NCBI RefSeq assembly: GCF_001567585.1
Contig: NZ_LRQV01000001.1
Coordinates: 113,666-177,665 of the forward strand
From: Micromonospora rosaria
GTDB lineage: Bacteria; Actinomycetota; Actinomycetes; Mycobacteriales; Micromonosporaceae
DNA: 64,000 nt
Direction: 5' to 3'
How positions within the stretch are numbered: the stretch's first letter is position 1; the number at the start of each line of letters is the position of its first letter. Positions 41,597 to 49,697 of the stretch are shown here, piece after piece. The position numbers and the translations under genes are program-made. The notes below the pieces were generated by a model. That model saw only the letters and a program-made list of their open reading frames with translations. It did no database searches and was not told the DNA's origin.

Positions 41597-42331
41597 ATGC
41601 AGGCCAGTTTCGACGCCACCGGTGAGGTGCTCGTGGTCACCGGTGGCGCCAACGGCATCGGCGCCGCCCTCGCCCACGCCTACGCCGACGCCGGGGGCAC
41701 GGCCGTGGTGTTCGACGTGGCACCCGCCGGGCCGCACCCCAGCGGGCGGGTGCACGCCCACCACGTCGACGTCGCCGACCGGGACGCGGTGTACGCCGCG
41801 GTCGCCCGGGTCCTCGCCGACCACGGCCGGATCGACGCGCTGGTGGCCGGCGCGGCGGTGCAGCCCCGCAGCGACGTGTCCGTCATGGACCCGCAGGAGT
41901 GGCGGCGCACCCTCGCGGTCAACCTGGACGGGGTCGTGTGGTGCGCGCAGGCGGTCCTGCCGGACATGATCGCCCGCCGGTCGGGAAGCATCCTGGTCTT
42001 CGCCTCGGGCCTGGCCACCGCCGGCCGGGCGCAGGCCTCGGCGTACGCGGCGAGCAAGGGCGCCCTGATCGCCTTCGCCAAGTCGCTCGCCGCCGAGGTC
42101 GCCGAGCACCGCATCCGGGTCAACACCGTCTTCCCCGGCGTGGTGGACACCCCGCAGTTCCGGCAGGCCAACCCGACCGGCGGCGAGCGGGAGCACTGGG
42201 AACGGGCCACCGGCATCGGCACGCCGGAGGACGTCGTCGGACCGCTGATGTTCCTGCTCTCCGCCGCCGCCACCATGACCGGATCCACCCTGACCCGTGA
42301 CCGCGCCTACCCGAGGAACGAGGCAGAATGA
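41597..42331 (+). CDS. SDR-family oxidoreductase
   Basis: 244 residues. The nucleotide-binding loop is TGGANGIG, then VAGAAVQP (variant of NNAG), and the catalytic Ser, Tyr and Lys in FASGLATAGRAQASAYAASKG. VNTVFPGVVDTP follows. The usual terminal GQ...DGG is replaced by TGSTLTRDRAYP. It likely oxidises or reduces an alcohol/ketone intermediate of the pathway. AAGGAGAAGG precedes the ATG, and its stop overlaps the hydroxylase gene (ATGA). Confidence 0.87.
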   Translation: MQASFDATGEVLVVTGGANGIGAALAHAYADAGGTAVVFDVAPAGPHPSGRVHAHHVDVADRDAVYAAVARVLADHGRIDALVAGAAVQPRSDVSVMDPQEWRRTLAVNLDGVVWCAQAVLPDMIARRSGSILVFASGLATAGRAQASAYAASKGALIAFAKSLAAEVAEHRIRVNTVFPGVVDTPQFRQANPTGGEREHWERATGIGTPEDVVGPLMFLLSAAATMTGSTLTRDRAYPRNEAE

Positions 42332-43932
42332 GCACCACGACCGAGCAGTTGCCGGTGGGCGTGGTCGGCGCCGGACCCGTCGGCCTGATCACCGCACTCG
42401 GGCTGGCCCACTACGGGGTGCCGGTGGTCGTCTTCGAGGAGGACGACACCCTCTCGCGGGACACCAAGGCCGGCACGGTCCTCACCCGCACCCTGGAGGT
42501 GCTGCACCGCTACGGCGCCCTCGACGACGTGCTGGCCGGGGCGCTGCGCATCGACGAGATCGGTGAGCTGGACCGGGCCACCAACCGGCAGACGCTCAGC
42601 GTCCGCACCGGCGACCTGACCGAGGACACCCGGTTCCCCTTCGTCATCAACATCCCGCAGCACGAACTGGAGCCGATCCTGCGGCAGCGCCTCGACGCCA
42701 CCGTCCCCGGCGCGCTGCACATGGGGCACCGGCTGCTCGACTTCACCCAGCACCCGGACCGGGTGGAGGTCCGGCTGCGCACCGCCGACGGGGACCGGAC
42801 CGTGCCGGTGCGGTACCTGCTCGCCTGCGACGGCGGCCGGTCCGCCGTGCGGGACCAGATCGGCGCGGTGGTCGAGGGCGAGACCTACCAGGAGCGGTAC
42901 ATGCTGGTCGACCTCAAGGTCGACCTGGACGTGGAGAACCCCCGGGACTACCCGTACCTGGCCTACTTCGGCGACCCGCAGGAGTGGATGATCCTGGTGC
43001 GCCAGCCGCACTGCTGGCGGTTCCTGTACCCCCTGCAGGCCGGGCAGGCCGAGCCGAGCCGCGAGGAACTGGCCGACAAGGCCCGCCGGTTCATCGGCGA
43101 CACGAAGACCCTGGAGATCATCGGCACCAACATCTACCACGTCCACCAGCGGGTGGCCGACCGCTGGCAGGACGGGCGGGTCTTCCTGCTCGGCGACGCC
43201 GCGCACCTGATCACGCCGATGTGGGCGCTGGGCCTGAACACCGGGGTGCTGGACGCCTCCAACCTGCCGTGGCGGATGGCCTGGGTGCTGCGCGGCTGGG
43301 CCGAGCCGGACCTGCTCGACGGGTACCAGACGGAGCAGGCCCCGGTGGCCTCCCAGGGCTCGGCGGCGATGGCCGCGGCGGCGCGGGCGTACATGGCCCG
43401 CCGCGCCGACGACCCGGGCGTGATGACCGCCGGCAACTGGGGCAACGCCTTCACCCGCGGCATGCTCGGGGTACGCCTGGACGTCGACGGCACCGGCGAC
43501 TGGTCCATGGTCGCCGCGGGCGACGACCCGCTGCCGGTGCTGGCCGGGGCGCGCAGCCCCGACCTGCCGCTGATCGGCCGCACCGGCCGGGTGCACCTGC
43601 ACGACCTGACCGCCGACGCCTTCGTGGCGCTGTACTTCACCGACCCGCGCCGGGCCCCGGTGCTGCCGCCGCAGGACTCGCCCGCGCTGCGGCACTACGT
43701 GGTGAGCCGGTGGGACGCGCCGCACGACTCCGGGCTGCGGGACCGGGCGCTGTTCGACCCGGGCGACCGGGTCCGGCGCCGGTTCGCCGTAGCGGACGAC
43801 ACCCTGGTGCTGATCCGCCCGGACGGGCACGTCGCCGCGATCGTACCCTTCGACCCCGGCGCCGACCGCGACGCGGCCAGCGGCATCTACCAGCGCATCA
43901 CCGGGTGCCCGCCGCCCCGCGACCCGGCCTGA
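42328..43932 (+). CDS. FAD-dependent aromatic hydroxylase (MhpA/PheA type)
   Basis: 534 residues of the group A flavoprotein monooxygenases. The dinucleotide-binding motif is VVGAGPVGLITALGLAHYG, the DG motif is LLACDGGRSAVRDQIG and the GD motif is VFLLGDAAHLITPMWALGLNTG. The C-terminal 150 residues match the thioredoxin-like domain of phenol and 3-(3-hydroxyphenyl)propionate hydroxylases. Such enzymes use NAD(P)H and O2 to hydroxylate a phenolic ring. This makes an aromatic substrate for the operon the best guess. No ferredoxin or reductase partner is needed. Confidence 0.88.
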   Translation: MSTTTEQLPVGVVGAGPVGLITALGLAHYGVPVVVFEEDDTLSRDTKAGTVLTRTLEVLHRYGALDDVLAGALRIDEIGELDRATNRQTLSVRTGDLTEDTRFPFVINIPQHELEPILRQRLDATVPGALHMGHRLLDFTQHPDRVEVRLRTADGDRTVPVRYLLACDGGRSAVRDQIGAVVEGETYQERYMLVDLKVDLDVENPRDYPYLAYFGDPQEWMILVRQPHCWRFLYPLQAGQAEPSREELADKARRFIGDTKTLEIIGTNIYHVHQRVADRWQDGRVFLLGDAAHLITPMWALGLNTGVLDASNLPWRMAWVLRGWAEPDLLDGYQTEQAPVASQGSAAMAAAARAYMARRADDPGVMTAGNWGNAFTRGMLGVRLDVDGTGDWSMVAAGDDPLPVLAGARSPDLPLIGRTGRVHLHDLTADAFVALYFTDPRRAPVLPPQDSPALRHYVVSRWDAPHDSGLRDRALFDPGDRVRRRFAVADDTLVLIRPDGHVAAIVPFDPGADRDAASGIYQRITGCPPPRDPA

Positions 43933-43964
43933 CCACACCCCTCGTCCCGGAAGGAGAGAAACAG

Positions 43965-44336
43965 ATGAGCGAGTACGGTCACGCGACCGCCCCGGACGGC
44001 AGCTCCGTCCCCCTCGGCGCCGTCGGTCAGGAGGTGGTCTTCGAGAACGAGCAGGTGCGGGTCTGGGAGATCACCCTGGAGCCGGGCGAGCAGCAGCCCT
44101 GGCACCACCACCTCAACCCGTACCTGGTGATCGCCCTGGAGGCCGCCGACAACCGGATCGACGCCCTCGCCGGCGGCGACCCGCGCCTGGTGCACGAGCA
44201 GGTCGGCGGCGTGGTCTACCGCGAGCCGGGGGAGATCCACATGCTGACCAACCACGGCACCAGCCGGTACCGCAGCCGCCTCGTGGAGCTCAAGTGCCTG
44301 GGGGAGAACCTGGTGGCCGGCGGGGGTGACCGGTGA
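43965..44336 (+). CDS. Small cupin-domain protein 1
   Basis: 123 residues, a single cupin barrel. Metal ligands are seen in LEPGEQQPWHHHLNPYLVIALE (His cluster and a Glu) and GEIHMLTNHG. The segment VFENEQVRVWEI is a common opening of small actinobacterial cupins near catabolic genes. It could be a dioxygenase, an isomerase or a binding protein. AAGGAGAG precedes the ATG, and its stop overlaps the second cupin gene (GTGA). Confidence 0.8.
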   Translation: MSEYGHATAPDGSSVPLGAVGQEVVFENEQVRVWEITLEPGEQQPWHHHLNPYLVIALEAADNRIDALAGGDPRLVHEQVGGVVYREPGEIHMLTNHGTSRYRSRLVELKCLGENLVAGGGDR

Positions 44337-44869
44337 CCGGGCAGCCGGCGGTGGTGCCGGCCCCGCCGGTGCCGGCCGGCGTCGACCCGCAGGAGTGGGC
44401 CCACAACCTCTCCGAGCCGTCGGCCTACGGCGGCGAGGCGGCCGACCGCTCCCGCGAGCAACTGGTCGCCGGCCCGGACGGCCTGGTGCTGGCCCGGTTC
44501 CGGGAGATCCTGCTCCAGACCGACGAGCTGGACTGGGCGGACAAGACCCTGGCCGGCCTGTCGCACAAGGCCCTGTGGCGCGACGAGCAGACCGAGGCGT
44601 CCATCTCGCTGATCCGGTTCCGCCAGGGCGCCGGTATCCCGCTGCGCCACTCGCACGCCTCCAACCAGTTCATGTTCTGCCTCAGCGGCCGCTACACCTA
44701 CGTGCCGACCGGGCTGACCCTCACCCCGGGCGCCTTCTACTGGAACCCGAAGGGCAGCCTGCACGGCCCCACCCTCGCCGAGGAGGAGAGCGTGCTGCTG
44801 GAGATCTACGACGGGCCGCACTACCCGACCCAGCCGCAGTGGTACACCGATCCGGCGGACGCCCGCTAG
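44333..44869 (+). CDS. Cupin-domain protein 2 (ChrR / dihydroxyacetophenone dioxygenase-like)
   Basis: 178 residues. A variable N-terminal third precedes a cupin: SLIRFRQGAGIPLRHSHASNQFMFCLSGRYTY, with two His and a downstream GAFYWNPKGSLHGPTLAEEESVLLEIYDGPHY. The form 'G..LP.H.H.....+.L.G...Y' and the ending YDGPHYP are seen in ChrR-like cupins and in 2,4'-dihydroxyacetophenone dioxygenase relatives, which split C-C bonds next to a carbonyl. Two cupins in a row, one of them probably catalytic, fit a ring or side-chain cleavage step. Confidence 0.72.
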   Translation: MTGQPAVVPAPPVPAGVDPQEWAHNLSEPSAYGGEAADRSREQLVAGPDGLVLARFREILLQTDELDWADKTLAGLSHKALWRDEQTEASISLIRFRQGAGIPLRHSHASNQFMFCLSGRYTYVPTGLTLTPGAFYWNPKGSLHGPTLAEEESVLLEIYDGPHYPTQPQWYTDPADAR

Positions 44870-44895
44870 CACCACGCCCGAAAGAGAAGAGCACC

Positions 44896-45309
44896 ATGCC
44901 CAAGCAGCAGATCGTTTCCCCCGAGCTGGCCGCGCCCAACGGCCACTTCGCCCAGGCGACCCAGGTCCGGGCGCGTGGCCGGATGGTGTTCGTGTCCGGC
45001 ATGACCGCCCGCAACCGCGACGGCGGGGTCACCGGCGTCGGTGACGTCACCGCCCAGACCCACCAGGTCTGCCAGAACCTGCGCGCCGCGATGACGGCCG
45101 CCGGCGGGTCGTTGGACGACGTCGTCCGGGTGGACGTCTACGTCCGCAACATGGAGGACTTCGACGCCATCCACGCGGTACGCCGGCAGTACTTCACCGG
45201 CGAGCCGCCGGCCTCGACCATGGTGGAGGTCTCGAAGTTCGTCAACAAGGACTACCTCATCGAGATCAACGCCATCGCGGTGGTCGACGACGGACAGGAC
45301 GACCGGTGA
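44896..45309 (+). CDS. RidA/YjgF-family protein
   Basis: 137 residues with the typical fold signature: GRMVFVSGMTARN, QTHQVCQNLRAAMTAAGGSLDDVVRVDVYVRNMEDFDAIHAVRRQYF, and STMVEVSKF. The conserved Arg (VYVRNM) and Glu (MVEV) of the active clefts are present. RidA proteins hydrolyse reactive enamine/imine intermediates, and some members are 2-aminomuconate deaminases in aminoaromatic breakdown. Within this operon such a role would imply a nitrogen-containing substrate. The preceding GAGAAGAG serves as ribosome-binding site. Confidence 0.88.
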   Translation: MPKQQIVSPELAAPNGHFAQATQVRARGRMVFVSGMTARNRDGGVTGVGDVTAQTHQVCQNLRAAMTAAGGSLDDVVRVDVYVRNMEDFDAIHAVRRQYFTGEPPASTMVEVSKFVNKDYLIEINAIAVVDDGQDDR

Positions 45310-46187
45310 GGCTCGCCAGTGTCCGCACCGACACCGGCCGGCGCATCGGGGTGGTCGACGGCGACACGGTCGCGGTGCTCCCCGCCGAGGCGGGCGTCCT
45401 GGACGACGCGATCCGGGGCGGGGCCGCCGCGCTGGACGCGGTGCGCGACGCCGCCGCGCGGGTCACCCCCGTACCGCTGGCGCAGGTCCGGCTCGACGCG
45501 CCGCTGCGCCGGTTCAACCGGGACATCCTCTGCACGGGCTGGAACTACTGGGACCACTTCGAGGAGTCCCGGGGCCGACGGGAGGGACAGGACCCGACCG
45601 AACGCCCCAAGCACCCCACCTTCTTCACCAAGGGCCCGGACACCGTCGTCGGCCCGTACGACGACATCGCCTACGACCCGCAGGTGTCGGCCAAGTGGGA
45701 CTACGAGGCGGAGGTCGCGCTGGTCATCGGGGCGGACTGCCGGTCGGTGAGCGAGGCGGACGCGATGTCGTACGTGGCGGCGTTCTGCGTCGCCAACGAC
45801 GTGTCGCAGCGCGACCTGCAACGCGCCCACGGCGGGCAGTGGCTCAAGGGCAAGAGCATCGACGCCACCATGCCGCTCGGGCCGTGGCTGACCACGGTGG
45901 ACGAGGTGCCGGACCCGGCGGCCCTGCGCATCCGGTGCGAGGTGAACGGGGTGCCGTTGCAGGACGCCTCGACCGCGCAGATGGCCTTCCCGTTCGCCCG
46001 CCTGATCGCCGAGCTGAGCTGGGGGATGACCCTGCGGGCCGGTGACGTGCTGCTCACCGGCACGCCCAGTGGCATCGGCAACGCCCGGGACCCGCAGGTG
46101 TTCCTCACCGACGGCGACCTGGTGGTGACCCGGGTGGACGGGCTCGGTGAGCTGCGCAACCGGGTACGGCTCACCAGCCTGCACTGA
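45306..46187 (+). CDS. Fumarylacetoacetate hydrolase (FAH)-family protein
   Basis: 293 residues. The FAH core shows ILCTGWNYWDHFEES, KWDYEAEVALVIG (metal-binding Glu residues), ANDVSQRDLQ, GKSIDATMPLGPWL and LLTGTPSGIG. Family members hydrolyse acylpyruvates or isomerise/decarboxylate ring-cleavage products such as 2-hydroxyhepta-2,4-dienedioate. It is the last enzyme of the operon before a hairpin terminator, and its start overlaps the RidA stop (GTGA). This supports a pathway hydroxylase, ring cleavage, C-C hydrolysis. Confidence 0.9.
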   Translation: MRLASVRTDTGRRIGVVDGDTVAVLPAEAGVLDDAIRGGAAALDAVRDAAARVTPVPLAQVRLDAPLRRFNRDILCTGWNYWDHFEESRGRREGQDPTERPKHPTFFTKGPDTVVGPYDDIAYDPQVSAKWDYEAEVALVIGADCRSVSEADAMSYVAAFCVANDVSQRDLQRAHGGQWLKGKSIDATMPLGPWLTTVDEVPDPAALRIRCEVNGVPLQDASTAQMAFPFARLIAELSWGMTLRAGDVLLTGTPSGIGNARDPQVFLTDGDLVVTRVDGLGELRNRVRLTSLH

Positions 46188-46196
46188 CGACCGTGA

Positions 46197-46239
46197 CAGG
46201 GGTGCGGGCGTGGCGACACCGAGACGTCCCGCACCCCTG
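46197..46239 (+). terminator. Hairpin terminator of the catabolic operon
   Basis: A perfect 12-base stem (46197-46208 with 46228-46239) starts ten bases after the stop codon. The 19-base loop can itself form a small GTG/CAC hairpin. It ends the transport/catabolic transcript before the regulator gene. Confidence 0.75.
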
Positions 46240-46329
46240 GACAGGGCCGGGATTGATACCATTTCCAGGGGGTGCGAGCGCGTTGGCGGAATCATCCGAC
46301 GACCGTGCGCCTCGATCCGGAGGCACACC

Positions 46330-47091
46330 GTGACGGCAACGCGGCCAGGGACCACCCCGGGTGACCTCGGCGGTGACGGCATCGCCGGAGCCGACGGGCA
46401 GCAGCACCGCACCCTCGCCGACTCGGCGACCGCGATCCTGCACGAGGCGATCCTCACCGGCCGGCTGCCGGCCGGGACCCCGCTGCGGCTCACCGAGATG
46501 GCCGACCTGCTCGGCATGAGCATGAGCCCCGTCCGCGAGTCGATCCGCCGGCTGGCCGCGATCGGTCTGGTCGAGGTGGTGCAGCACAAGGGCGCCTGGG
46601 TCATGCCGTTGACCGTCGAGGACGCCATCGACACCCACGAGGCCCGGATCGCCATGGAGACCGCGCTGGTGGAGCGGGCGGCGACCCGTTTCACCGAGGC
46701 CGACGCCCAGCGTGCCGCGGCGGCCCTCGCCGAGCACGTCGCCGCCTCGGCGCGCGGCGACGCGCCGGCCGCCCGCCGCGCGCACACCGAGTTCCACTTC
46801 ACCATCTACCGGGCCGCCGGGTCGCGCTGGCTGCTGCGCGGGCTGGAGCCGGTCTGGGAGAACAGCGAGCGGTACCGGTTCGCCACGGTCACCCCGCCGG
46901 GGCAGCACGAGGAGCGGGTCCGGGAACACCAGGCCATCCTGGACGCGTGCGTGACCGGTGACGTGGCGGCGGCGGTCGCCGCCGTCCAGGTGCACATCCG
47001 GCACGCCGCCGAACGTGTGCTGGCCAAGATGAACACCGACGCCGTGGCGGTGCCCCCACCCCGGGGACCGCAGGCACGCCCCGCCGGATGA
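46330..47091 (+). CDS. GntR-family regulator with FCD domain
   Basis: 253 residues. After a 25-residue flexible start, the winged helix spans about 28-95 (ILHEAILTGRLPAGTPLRLTEMADLLGMSMSPVRESIRRLAAIGLVEVVQHKGAWV), typical of FadR-like GntR proteins. The C-terminal helical FCD domain has EARIAMETALVERAA, HTEFHFTIYRAAGSRWLL and HQAILDACVTGD with metal/ligand-binding His residues. These regulators respond to small organic acids and usually repress neighbouring catabolic genes. It lies just after the catabolic operon and probably controls it. GGAGGCACACC precedes the GTG. Confidence 0.9.
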   Translation: MTATRPGTTPGDLGGDGIAGADGQQHRTLADSATAILHEAILTGRLPAGTPLRLTEMADLLGMSMSPVRESIRRLAAIGLVEVVQHKGAWVMPLTVEDAIDTHEARIAMETALVERAATRFTEADAQRAAAALAEHVAASARGDAPAARRAHTEFHFTIYRAAGSRWLLRGLEPVWENSERYRFATVTPPGQHEERVREHQAILDACVTGDVAAAVAAVQVHIRHAAERVLAKMNTDAVAVPPPRGPQARPAG

Positions 47092-47199
47092 CCGGCCGCG
47101 CGCCGGCCGCCGTCCGGGTCGCGCCGTCAGGTCCGGTACGCCCACGTCTGGTCTGGTCCACCGCGCGCCCTCGCCCCCGCTCCGACAGGGGCGCTCCGG

Positions 47200-49566
47200 T
47201 CAGGAGGCCGGGTCGGGGCCGGACAGCAGCTCCCGGGTGGCGACGGTCGCCGGGTGGTCGGCGCCGAGCATGGTGGACTGCTGCTCCACCAGGCGGGTGA
47301 GGATTCGGTTCGCCTCGCGGTCGCGGCCCTGGCCCCGCAGGGCCCGGGCGAGCCAGTAGCGCGGCCGGTTGTCCAACGTCTCCGGGTGCTCCGAGCCGAC
47401 GAGCCGGCCCCGGGCGTCGATGACCTGACGCAACACCGCCTCCGCCTCCGCGTGGCGGCCGTCAAGCACGTAGCCTTCCGCCAGTGAGTGGTAGGCGTCG
47501 ATGACCTCGACGTGGTCGTCGCCGAGCACCGCCCGCCGGTCCGCGATCACCGCGCGGTACCCGGCCTCGGCCTCGTCGGGGGACCCGGTGCGCCACAACG
47601 CCCAGGACAGGCAGCAGCGGGTGTGCAACGTGTCCGGGTGGTTGTCGCCGAGCAGGCTCCGACGCTGCTCGCGTACGGCGGTGAGCTGGGCGCGGGCCAG
47701 CGCCCAGTCCCCGGTCATCCCGACCGACCAGGCGAGCTTGTGACGGACGTCCAGCACGATCTGCGGCGGCGGCTCGGGCTGGGCCGTCCAGGCGTCGAGC
47801 ACCGAGGTCAACAGGGCTTGTGCGACGTCCCAGCGGCCGTTGCGGCCCCTCGCCCAGGCCAGCTCGGTCCGCAGCGCCAGGCGCGAGACGTGGTCGCCGA
47901 GCGGCTCGGTGCGGGCCAGCGCGTCGGCGGCGAGCTGCTCGCTGGTCGTGGCGTCCCCGCTCCACGCCCCGGCGGCGACGAGCCGGGCGGCGGCATCGAG
48001 CAGCAGGGTGCCGTGCCGCTCGCCGAGATACGGCGTGCTGGTGGCGAGGAGCTGGCGGACGTGCGGGACGAGCGTCGCGGCCAGGGGCCAGGTACGGCTG
48101 TCGTCGGGCCGCAGGGGGCCGAGCGCGCCGGCGACCGTCTCGACGGCGACCTCGTGCGGTGTGCGTACCGAGGACGGGTCGCCGGCGCGGCGCAGGTGGC
48201 CGCGGTTGGTCTCGCTGACCAGCGGGTGCAGCGACACGGCGCTCGTCCGCGCCCCGTCGTGGTGCAGGTGTTCCTCGGTGATCAGGCTCAACCGGGCCAG
48301 CTCCCGCAGCGCGGCGTGCAGGTGCTGCTGCCCGGCGGTGTCCCCGGGAGGGCTGTCGAGCAGCGCGTGGACCGCCGGGCAGGCCAGCAGACCGACCGGG
48401 ACCGGAAGGTCCGGCGCGAAGCAGGAGAGCAGCCGGAGCAGGGGCGTGGCCTGCGGGAAGCCCGCCTGCCGCAGGCTCTCCAGGGACAGCTCGAACGTCG
48501 CGGTGACGGCCTGGCGTTGGTCCGTCGGCGTCCCGCCGTCGAGGACGTCGGCCAGGTCCTCCGACTCCAGGGCCCGCTGGTAGGCGCGGAACGAGTCCCA
48601 GCGGGAGAACTCCCAGGCGAGAGCGCTGCCGGCGAGCCTGAGCGCCAGCGGTAGCCCGCCCAGGTGCCGTGCGAGGCTGCGGGCCTCCGCCTCGCTGCCG
48701 GCCCTGGCCAGGTCGAGCAGCAGTTGGGCGCCGGCGTCGGCCCCGAGCCGGTCGAGCTCGATGATCTCGGCGTCGCGTCCCCACACCTGCCGGCTCCGGA
48801 CCCGGCTGGTCACCACGATCAGCCCCCGCCGGCTCCGGCGCAGCCAGCCCCGGCCGTCCAGGGTGCCCAGCACCCCGAGGTCGTCGGCGTCGTCGACGAT
48901 CAGCAGCCAGCCACGGCGGGCCCGACCGAGCAGCTCCCAGAACCGGTCCCGGGCGTGGCCGGTGCCCGCCCGGATGGCGTCGGCGTCGGCGGGGGTCGTG
49001 GCGCCGAGCGAGATCGCGACGGAGACGAGTCCCTCGACGAACGTCTCCGGGGTGCGGGCCGAGATCCACCAGACGGGTCGCCCACGGCGGCGGGCCGCGT
49101 GGGTGTGCAGGGCCAGCGCCAGCGCCGACTTGCCGACGCCGCCGAGGCCGGCCAGCACCCGGAACGGCCCCGATGGCCGGGCCAGCGCGGCCCGCAGCCG
49201 GGACAGCTCGGCGTCGCGTCCGCGCAGCGTCGCCGGCGTGTTGCCGACCGGTGCCGCCACCGACTGCTCGGCCGGCCCCGCGACGGCAGGGCTCTGGGCC
49301 CGGCCGGGCTGGGCCTGGCGTACCTGCGCCCAGCCCGCGACCGCGCTGACCGCGCTGACCGCGACGCCCAGCAGGACGCCGACCGAGCTGACGACCTGGG
49401 GTTCGAGGAAGAACGCCGAGGCGACGGAGGAGCCCACGACAGCCGCCCCGCCGATCCCCACGTAACGCACACGACGGGAGACAACCCGGAGAGTCACCCG
49501 GCAATTGTCGTCGATCGCTGCAACGCCCCGCCGTCGGCGGGGTGGGCGTTTCTCGCTCGCGCTCAC
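47200..49566 (-). CDS. Membrane-anchored NB-ARC NTPase with C-terminal TPR repeats
   Basis: 788 residues. Residues about 35-85 contain two hydrophobic segments, so the protein should be membrane-bound. The NB-ARC region follows: LRGRDAELSRL, P-loop GLGGVGKSALAL, Walker B LLIVDDADD, VVTSRVRSRQVWG (sensor) and LGGLPLALRLAGSAL (GLPLA motif). The last 250 residues carry TPR-type repeats such as RHKLAWSVGMTGDWALARAQL and HSLAEGYVLDGRHAEAEAVL. This is the plan of STAND-type signalling ATPases, some of which act in bacterial antiphage immunity. No effector domain is fused. The GTG start is uncertain; a GTG at about 49499 would still include both membrane segments. Confidence 0.82.
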   Translation of the reverse strand: MSASEKRPPRRRRGVAAIDDNCRVTLRVVSRRVRYVGIGGAAVVGSSVASAFFLEPQVVSSVGVLLGVAVSAVSAVAGWAQVRQAQPGRAQSPAVAGPAEQSVAAPVGNTPATLRGRDAELSRLRAALARPSGPFRVLAGLGGVGKSALALALHTHAARRRGRPVWWISARTPETFVEGLVSVAISLGATTPADADAIRAGTGHARDRFWELLGRARRGWLLIVDDADDLGVLGTLDGRGWLRRSRRGLIVVTSRVRSRQVWGRDAEIIELDRLGADAGAQLLLDLARAGSEAEARSLARHLGGLPLALRLAGSALAWEFSRWDSFRAYQRALESEDLADVLDGGTPTDQRQAVTATFELSLESLRQAGFPQATPLLRLLSCFAPDLPVPVGLLACPAVHALLDSPPGDTAGQQHLHAALRELARLSLITEEHLHHDGARTSAVSLHPLVSETNRGHLRRAGDPSSVRTPHEVAVETVAGALGPLRPDDSRTWPLAATLVPHVRQLLATSTPYLGERHGTLLLDAAARLVAAGAWSGDATTSEQLAADALARTEPLGDHVSRLALRTELAWARGRNGRWDVAQALLTSVLDAWTAQPEPPPQIVLDVRHKLAWSVGMTGDWALARAQLTAVREQRRSLLGDNHPDTLHTRCCLSWALWRTGSPDEAEAGYRAVIADRRAVLGDDHVEVIDAYHSLAEGYVLDGRHAEAEAVLRQVIDARGRLVGSEHPETLDNRPRYWLARALRGQGRDREANRILTRLVEQQSTMLGADHPATVATRELLSGPDPAS

Positions 49567-49586
49567 CGGGGCAGCCCGGTCCGCGT

Positions 49587-49631
49587 GGTGTCACACCGGT
49601 CGTGCCCGGCACCGTCCCGGTCGCCCGGGAC
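49587..49631. promoter_or_regulatory. Palindromes in a divergent intergenic region
   Basis: Between the NB-ARC gene and the peptidase gene are the palindrome GGTGT-C-ACACC (49587-49597) and a perfect seven-base inverted repeat GTCCCGG/CCGGGAC with a four-base loop (49614-49631). Either could be an operator for both genes. No convincing -10 or -35 boxes were seen. Confidence 0.35.
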
Positions 49632-49697
49632 AGCCGTCCCTGGTGCCTGGGTCGCCGCGCGACACAGACTCGCCGCCGGAGTCGAGAGGAGGACCCG

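Noticed and set aside
47092..47199. GCCCC/GGGGC hairpin after the GntR gene
   Set aside because: Only five base pairs with a ten-base loop; too weak to call a terminator in DNA of this GC content.
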